Assembly: GCA_031425035.1 (NCBI GenBank)
Contig: JANPIN010000070.1
Span: forward strand, 1-64,000
From: M3007 sp031425035
GTDB taxonomy: Bacteria > Bacteroidota > Bacteroidia > Chitinophagales > Saprospiraceae
DNA: 64,000 nucleotides
Reading direction: 5' to 3'
In this document: piece after piece, positions 59,605-64,000 of the stretch
Position numbering within the stretch: the stretch's first letter is position 1
Layout: each line of letters begins with the position of its first letter
Notes under the pieces: model-generated
What the model was told of the DNA's origin: nothing
Database searches by the model: none
The model's input: only the letters and a program-made list of their open reading frames with translations
Position numbers and translations under genes: made by a program

Positions 59605-60362
59605 AACTGACCCTGCTGGGCACCGGCACTTCGCAGGGGGTGCCCGTCATCACCTGCGACTGCGAGGTTTGCCACTCCACCGACCCAAAGGACAACCGGC
59701 TGCGGGCCTCGGCCCTGCTCACGGCCGGTACGACAAATATCCTAATCGATGCCGGGCCGGACCTGCGCCAGCAAATGCTGCGGGCCCAGGTCCACCACCT
59801 CGACGCCATTTTACTCACCCACGAGCATAATGACCACGTGATCGGGCTGGATGATATCCGCCCTTTTAATTTTCGCTCGGGACAGCCCATGACCATTTAC
59901 GCGCTGCCCCGCGTGGCGGCGGAGGTCCGTAAGCGTTTCGAGTATGTGTTCGGGGAACAAATTCCCGGCCTGCCGCGTATTGCGCTGGTGACACTGGACG
60001 AACATACGCCATTAACCATTGGCGGGGTCCATATTCAGCCCATCGGCGTGCAGCACGGGCGGCTGCCGATCCTGGGTTTTCGTTTCGGCGATTTGGCCTA
60101 TTTGACGGACGTCAAGACCCTGGATGACGCGGAGTTTGAAAAACTAAAGAACCTTAAATATCTGGTGGTCAATGCCTTACACCACGAGGAACACCACGCG
60201 CACCTGAATGTACGCGAAGCGCTGGCTTTCGTGGAGCGGGTAAAACCTGAACATGCCTGGCTGACGCACGTGAGCCACCGCATGGGTCTGGCCCGGGTGG
60301 AAGGGCCAAAGTTGCCGCCGGGGGTGAGTTTGGGGTATGATGGGTTGGAGATTGAAGTTTAG
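59601..60362 (+). CDS. metallo-beta-lactamase-fold hydrolase
   Basis: 253 residues from ATG 59601. The metal-binding LLTHEHNDHVIGLDD motif (HxHxDH, ~73-87), FRFGDLAYLTDVKTLDD with the next Asp ligand, and VNALHHEEHHAHLNV and THVSHRMG toward the end define an RNase Z/PhnP-like hydrolase. Cys-rich GVPVITCDCEVCHSTDP near the N-terminus resembles the PhnP-type extra zinc site. Likely reactions are cyclic phosphodiester or phosphonate-ester cleavage; RNase Z is less likely given the N-terminus. It forms a coupled pair with the small protein upstream. Confidence 0.9.
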   Translation: MKLTLLGTGTSQGVPVITCDCEVCHSTDPKDNRLRASALLTAGTTNILIDAGPDLRQQMLRAQVHHLDAILLTHEHNDHVIGLDDIRPFNFRSGQPMTIYALPRVAAEVRKRFEYVFGEQIPGLPRIALVTLDEHTPLTIGGVHIQPIGVQHGRLPILGFRFGDLAYLTDVKTLDDAEFEKLKNLKYLVVNALHHEEHHAHLNVREALAFVERVKPEHAWLTHVSHRMGLARVEGPKLPPGVSLGYDGLEIEV

Positions 60363-60412
60363 CTGCCCGCATCCTCCGTTGGCAAGTACTCTAGCATTCC
60401 CCCGGATTTTTC

Positions 60413-60420
60413 CATCTTTG
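60413..60420 (+). promoter_or_regulatory. -7-like element, near-leaderless acyltransferase start
   Basis: CATCTTTG, one mismatch from TAnnTTTG, four bases before the ATG at 60425. Confidence 0.5.
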
Positions 60421-60424
60421 CCTC

Positions 60425-61534
60425 ATGGCTCAAGAACAAACTGCTCCCGCTCCCGCCTTGCCCAAAACGGCCCGGCCCGCTCCCCTCGCCTGGCCCGATC
60501 GCCTGCGCATTATAGCCACGGTGATGGTCATTACCATCCACGTCACGTCACCGACCGTGGAGCAGTTCGGCAGCGTGGATATGGGTGGCTGGTGGGCGGC
60601 CAACTGGTGGAATTCGCTGACCCGCCCGGCGGTGCCGCTGTTTGTCATGCTCAGCGGTTATTTGCTCTTTGCCAAAGTCTACCCGCTGGGAGATTTCCTG
60701 CGGAAGCGGTTCACGCGGGTGCTGGTGCCGGCTTTTTTCTGGATGCTGGTGTTCAGCGTGTACCACTATTTCGGCAGCGGCTACCCGCATACACCCGGCG
60801 AGCTGTTCCGCAGCATCGTGACCGGCCCGGTGTATTTCCACCTGTGGTTCATTTACATGATCATCGGTCTATACCTGGTCTACCCCATTCTGCGGCCCTG
60901 GGTGCGTACGGCCGGCGACCGGGAATTCTGGTATTTTTTCGCGGGTTGCGCCGTCGGGACCTGGCTCTGGAAAATTCTGTACGTTTTTTTTCAACTGGGC
61001 ATCGGCATCAGTTTCGAACTGTTCTGTAACCATGCCGGCCACTTTGTGCTGGGTTACTACCTCGGCTGGAAACCGCTGCAGGAAGAACCGACCCGCAGTT
61101 CCCCACTGGCGCCCTGGCCCTGGTCGATCAGCCAACTGCGGCGCATCGCCTGGGGATTGATCATCGGCGGCACGCTGGTCACGGCGCTCGGCACCTGGTG
61201 GGGCAGCACGTACTGGGGCGGACACTATTTCACCTATTTCCACGACTACCTCACGCCGAATGTCGGACTGGCCAGTATAGGCTGGTTTTTACTGGCCCGT
61301 CTGAGTTTCGGCCTAGCGCCCCTGCGTCGCTGGGAGGGTAGTTTCGCCGCCGCCAGTTTCGGCATTTATTTCGCCCACGTCATGCTGCTCGACTGGTGGA
61401 AAGGCTACGCGCTAAAATCCCTGCCCTGGTCGCCGATTGTCAGCATCCCCGTGTACCTGCTGCTGACGGTCAGTTGCACCTTCGGCTTTATCCTGCTGAT
61501 CCGGATGCTGCCGGGGGGCAAAAAAATTACCTGA
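60425..61534 (+). CDS. acyltransferase family 3 membrane protein
   Basis: 369 residues with about ten transmembrane helices. The acyltransferase-3 start DRLRIIATVMVITIHVTSPT (about 25-44) with His40, and the following RPAVPLFVMLSGYLLF (~70-85) and FLRKRFTRVLVPAFFWMLVF, are typical of OafA-like enzymes that transfer acetyl or succinyl groups to surface sugars. The substrate is unknown. Start ATG 60425 is placed directly after a -7-like element. Confidence 0.93.
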   Translation: MAQEQTAPAPALPKTARPAPLAWPDRLRIIATVMVITIHVTSPTVEQFGSVDMGGWWAANWWNSLTRPAVPLFVMLSGYLLFAKVYPLGDFLRKRFTRVLVPAFFWMLVFSVYHYFGSGYPHTPGELFRSIVTGPVYFHLWFIYMIIGLYLVYPILRPWVRTAGDREFWYFFAGCAVGTWLWKILYVFFQLGIGISFELFCNHAGHFVLGYYLGWKPLQEEPTRSSPLAPWPWSISQLRRIAWGLIIGGTLVTALGTWWGSTYWGGHYFTYFHDYLTPNVGLASIGWFLLARLSFGLAPLRRWEGSFAAASFGIYFAHVMLLDWWKGYALKSLPWSPIVSIPVYLLLTVSCTFGFILLIRMLPGGKKIT

Positions 61535-61544
61535 CAAAAAATCT

Positions 61545-64000
61545 CTACATCTTCACCAGCCGCTTCGTCATTTGTGCGCCCTGTCCGTCGCGAACGGTCA
61601 GGAAATACACGCCCGGCTGCCAGCCAGTGGTCGTCATTTCCACGTGCTGATCGCCAGCGGATAAGGTGCTGCTGGCGCTGAACGTGATGTTTTTGCCCGT
61701 CATGTCCCGCACTTCGATGCGGACTTCCGTGGTTTTATCGACTGCAAAATCGACGTAAAACAGATCGGTCGACGGGTTCGGATAGACTTCCAGTCCACTC
61801 AGCAGACCGGCAATTTCCACCAACGGCGTGGTGTTCAAACCGGTCGGCAGGGCCACAAACTGATCGGTGTACAGCCGGTAATCGCCGGGCGCCAGGGTGA
61901 TCGCTTCATTGAGATTCGTCACTTCTTTGGTCGTGCCGGAATAGTATTCGTACCAGGTACCGGTATGCTGGAAATTCGCCGTCACCGTCTGCTGGGTGAC
62001 CGCGATATTGGCCACCACGTGCACGTTCATACCCGACGAATTCAGGCGGATGCTGCGGCCGTTGCCATTGCCCAGACTTAATTGAAAATCAGTGGTTTCA
62101 AACACGTCGTAGTTTTCGCGCAAATACAGCAGCGCGGCCGTAATATCGTATAAACGGCGGCGGTAGGGGTCCGAGTAATAGTCCCAGCGGATGGGTTTGG
62201 GATCGGTGCGGCAATTATCGCTCAGGCTGCCGTTCTGGCATTGGCGGATGGAAAAATCATAGGCCAGCTCGCCGAACTGCCAGAGCATTTTGGGGCCAGG
62301 CACCGGGTAGAACAGGTTGTTCAACAGTTCTATACGGCGGGTGTACACGGGCAGCCATTTCACATTATAGGTCGCCGACACCGAGTTGCCAAAAGCTTTG
62401 CATTCGTAACCAATGCGCTCTTCGTCGTGGCTTTCAAAGTAGCCGATCAGGTTGGGTACGTTCCAGCCGCGCTGTTTATAACTCACGCCGCTCAGATCAG
62501 GCGTGGGGCTGAAACCCAGGGCCACGTCTTTGTAGGCGCCGTGCATATTTCCCCAGAGCATCATGCCGTATTCAGCCAGTTCTTTCTCCTCGGAATTATC
62601 GGCAAAATGTTCCAGGATGACGTAGGTGGAGGCATCCGTGCCCCAGAGCGCATTGGCATAGTCTTTCAAAATGGCAATGCGGGATGCATCGTACTGGCCC
62701 CAGCTACTCACGCTGCCGAGGGTATTTTTCTGGGTAAAACCCTTGGACAGGTCGAAGCGAAAACCGTCGAACCGGAAGGCGGACTGCCAGTATTCGAGGC
62801 AGTTTTTCACATAGGCTTTCGTGGCCTGGCTTTCGTGGTTGAAGTCGTTGAACACGTTATAATCATGCTTGGCCACGGGATTCAGCCAGGGATTGTTGGC
62901 GGCCGGGCGGTTCAGCGTGGCATCCCAGTAGAGTTGGGCGAGGGGACTGGACCCGCTGGCCTGGTTAAAAACCACGTCCAGAATAACGGCGATGTTGCGC
63001 TGGTGGCAGGCATCGATCAGGCGTTTCAGCGACTCCGCCGTGCCGTAGTATTTATCCAGGGCTTTATGGAAAGCGGGATTGTAGCCCCAGCTAATATTCC
63101 CGTCGAATTCATTGACCGGCATTAATTCAATGGCGTTGACGCCGAGTTTTTCCAGGTAGTCCAGCGAATCAAGCACGGTTTGAAAGTCGTGGGCGGCCAC
63201 GAAATCGCGCACCAGCAGTTCATAAATCACCAGGTCGGTCTTTTTTGGTCGCTGGTAATTGCTCGCCTGCCAGTTAAAAGCCGGCTGGTCGGTTTGCAGC
63301 ACCGACACCGTTCCGCTGGTTTTGCCGGTCGGGTAAGCCGGTAAATTCGGGTAGGTGCTGGCGGAAATAAAGGGGTCGTTCCCGGCATCCAGCACCAGCG
63401 TGCTCAGCGGGTCGGCAATGCGTAGCGCCCCGTCGACGAGGTATTGGAAACGGTAAATCTGTCCGGCATTGAGGCCCGTCAGATCGAGCCACCAGGTAGA
63501 GCCGTCCGGCGTGCGTTTCATCTGATAATCAGCGGCCGGCAGCCAGTCGTTGAAATCGCCGATCACGTGGACCACCTGTTTGCCCGGCGCATACAGCACG
63601 AGCCGTACCGACTGACCAGTCAGGTAGGTAATGCCCAGTTGCGAGCCCCCGGGCAGCGCTTCCGTGGCGATGGGCGAAGGCACCAGGTAATTGAACGAGG
63701 AGGTATCGCTTTCCGAACCGGCCACCGCAATGAAATCCACGCGGTGCAGACCGGCCGCACCCGCCGTGAGGGTATAATCGAGGCTCAGACCGTTGGCGCC
63801 GGCCACCTGATTACCGTTGTCGAGCAACGTAAGGGTCGCCGTTTTCGACGCCGCTCCTTTGACCACGATCTGGCCCCCCGCGCTGGTGAGCAGGAGGGAG
63901 GCCGTGGGTTGCAGCAGTGTCGTCAGCAGCGGTGCGGTAGCGGGCGAAACGTCGTAATAAATATCGGAGCCGTCGGCCGCGCGTCCCACTTTGGAGCCAT
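61545..64000 (-). CDS. GH13 alpha-amylase-family protein with T9SS sorting domain (5' end outside window)
   Basis: About 818 residues visible; the N-terminus lies beyond 64,000, because the frame is open through the edge. From N to C: E-set-like domains, a CBM48-type module (VHVIGDFNDWLPAADYQMKR, then YRFQYLVDG), the GH13 (beta/alpha)8 barrel and a T9SS type A sorting domain (LEVYPNPSTDLFYVDFAV, then GVYFLTVRDGQ). Catalytic regions II (FRFDLSKG, nucleophile Asp), III (VILEHFAD, acid Glu) and IV (FESHDEERI) are intact. Region I reads DVVFNQ where DVVxNH is usual. It is a surface alpha-glucan hydrolase. Confidence 0.93.
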   Translation of the reverse strand, partial: GSKVGRAADGSDIYYDVSPATAPLLTTLLQPTASLLLTSAGGQIVVKGAASKTATLTLLDNGNQVAGANGLSLDYTLTAGAAGLHRVDFIAVAGSESDTSSFNYLVPSPIATEALPGGSQLGITYLTGQSVRLVLYAPGKQVVHVIGDFNDWLPAADYQMKRTPDGSTWWLDLTGLNAGQIYRFQYLVDGALRIADPLSTLVLDAGNDPFISASTYPNLPAYPTGKTSGTVSVLQTDQPAFNWQASNYQRPKKTDLVIYELLVRDFVAAHDFQTVLDSLDYLEKLGVNAIELMPVNEFDGNISWGYNPAFHKALDKYYGTAESLKRLIDACHQRNIAVILDVVFNQASGSSPLAQLYWDATLNRPAANNPWLNPVAKHDYNVFNDFNHESQATKAYVKNCLEYWQSAFRFDGFRFDLSKGFTQKNTLGSVSSWGQYDASRIAILKDYANALWGTDASTYVILEHFADNSEEKELAEYGMMLWGNMHGAYKDVALGFSPTPDLSGVSYKQRGWNVPNLIGYFESHDEERIGYECKAFGNSVSATYNVKWLPVYTRRIELLNNLFYPVPGPKMLWQFGELAYDFSIRQCQNGSLSDNCRTDPKPIRWDYYSDPYRRRLYDITAALLYLRENYDVFETTDFQLSLGNGNGRSIRLNSSGMNVHVVANIAVTQQTVTANFQHTGTWYEYYSGTTKEVTNLNEAITLAPGDYRLYTDQFVALPTGLNTTPLVEIAGLLSGLEVYPNPSTDLFYVDFAVDKTTEVRIEVRDMTGKNITFSASSTLSAGDQHVEMTTTGWQPGVYFLTVRDGQGAQMTKRLVKM

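Noticed and set aside
1..64000. rRNA, tRNA or transposase genes
   Set aside because: I found no tRNA-like cloverleaf with the TTCGA arm, no rRNA-like stretch and no DDE or tyrosine transposase motif; a covariance-model scan would be needed to exclude small RNAs.

Overview
The window (64 kb, GC-rich with short AT-rich islands) comes from a chromosome of a Bacteroidota bacterium. The evidence is direct: three secreted proteins end in type IX secretion (T9SS) sorting domains, there are TonB-dependent receptors with an N-terminal carboxypeptidase-regulatory-like domain, a DUF4249 lipoprotein, a GldM-like domain remnant, and many starts preceded by the phylum's TAnnTTTG -7 promoter element. A Saprospiria-like member (Lewinella/Haliscomenobacter relatives) is my inference from base composition, the gene repertoire and the many intergenic repeats. 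No rRNA, tRNA, CRISPR array, prophage or transposase gene was seen.

Layout. 0.1-5.0 kb: DUF4249 lipoprotein with its TonB receptor, then a polytopic membrane protein (minus). 5.1-8.5 kb: UPF1/SMUBP2-type helicase and an endonuclease V carrying an unrelated N-terminal domain. 8.6-18.3 kb: small membrane protein, tRNA adenosine deaminase, SPOR protein, AMP nucleosidase, GH3-serine hydrolase fusion, phospholipase D-like protein, PrmA, PurA. 18.5-22.0 kb: DUF4271 protein, HemD-like protein, a T9SS cargo protein. 22.07-25.62 kb: a two-gene operon of a SIR2-like/TIR-like protein and a membrane-anchored STAND NTPase, the best candidate for a poorly described (defence or self/non-self) system. 25.8-30.3 kb: TonB receptor and T9SS esterase-like protein. 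30.3-34.0 kb: 1,214-residue propeller/outer-membrane barrel fusion. 34.1-40.0 kb: MazG, SUMF1-like protein, a membrane protein, a GldM-like relic, rpsO and pnp (with an RGG-like tail). 40.1-43.9 kb: wrecked AAA_14/DUF4143 ATPase behind tandem palindromes, a COQ4-like protein, Pcm, phosphohexomutase. 44.2-51.5 kb: vanadium haloperoxidase/PAP2 lipoprotein with a barrel partner, SIS isomerase, MITE-like element, isoprenoid-enzyme-fold protein, RlmB, membrane protein plus winged-helix regulator, DUF1361 protein. 51.7-57.2 kb: succinate dehydrogenase genes C and A, two secreted paralogues, then B. 57.5-64 kb: Ppx/GppA, PorT-like barrel, small protein plus MBL hydrolase, acyltransferase, and a GH13 T9SS protein running off the right edge.

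Most genes are housekeeping (purine and RNA metabolism, respiration, ribosome modification) mixed with surface and secretion functions. The unusual features are the SIR2/TIR-STAND pair, the insertion of two secreted proteins inside the sdh operon, and an exceptional density of short intergenic repeats. Some of these repeats have been absorbed into coding sequence (helicase twice, mazG 3' end, ppx 3' end). Several starts lie only about 5-8 bases behind the -7 element, which predicts leaderless mRNAs.
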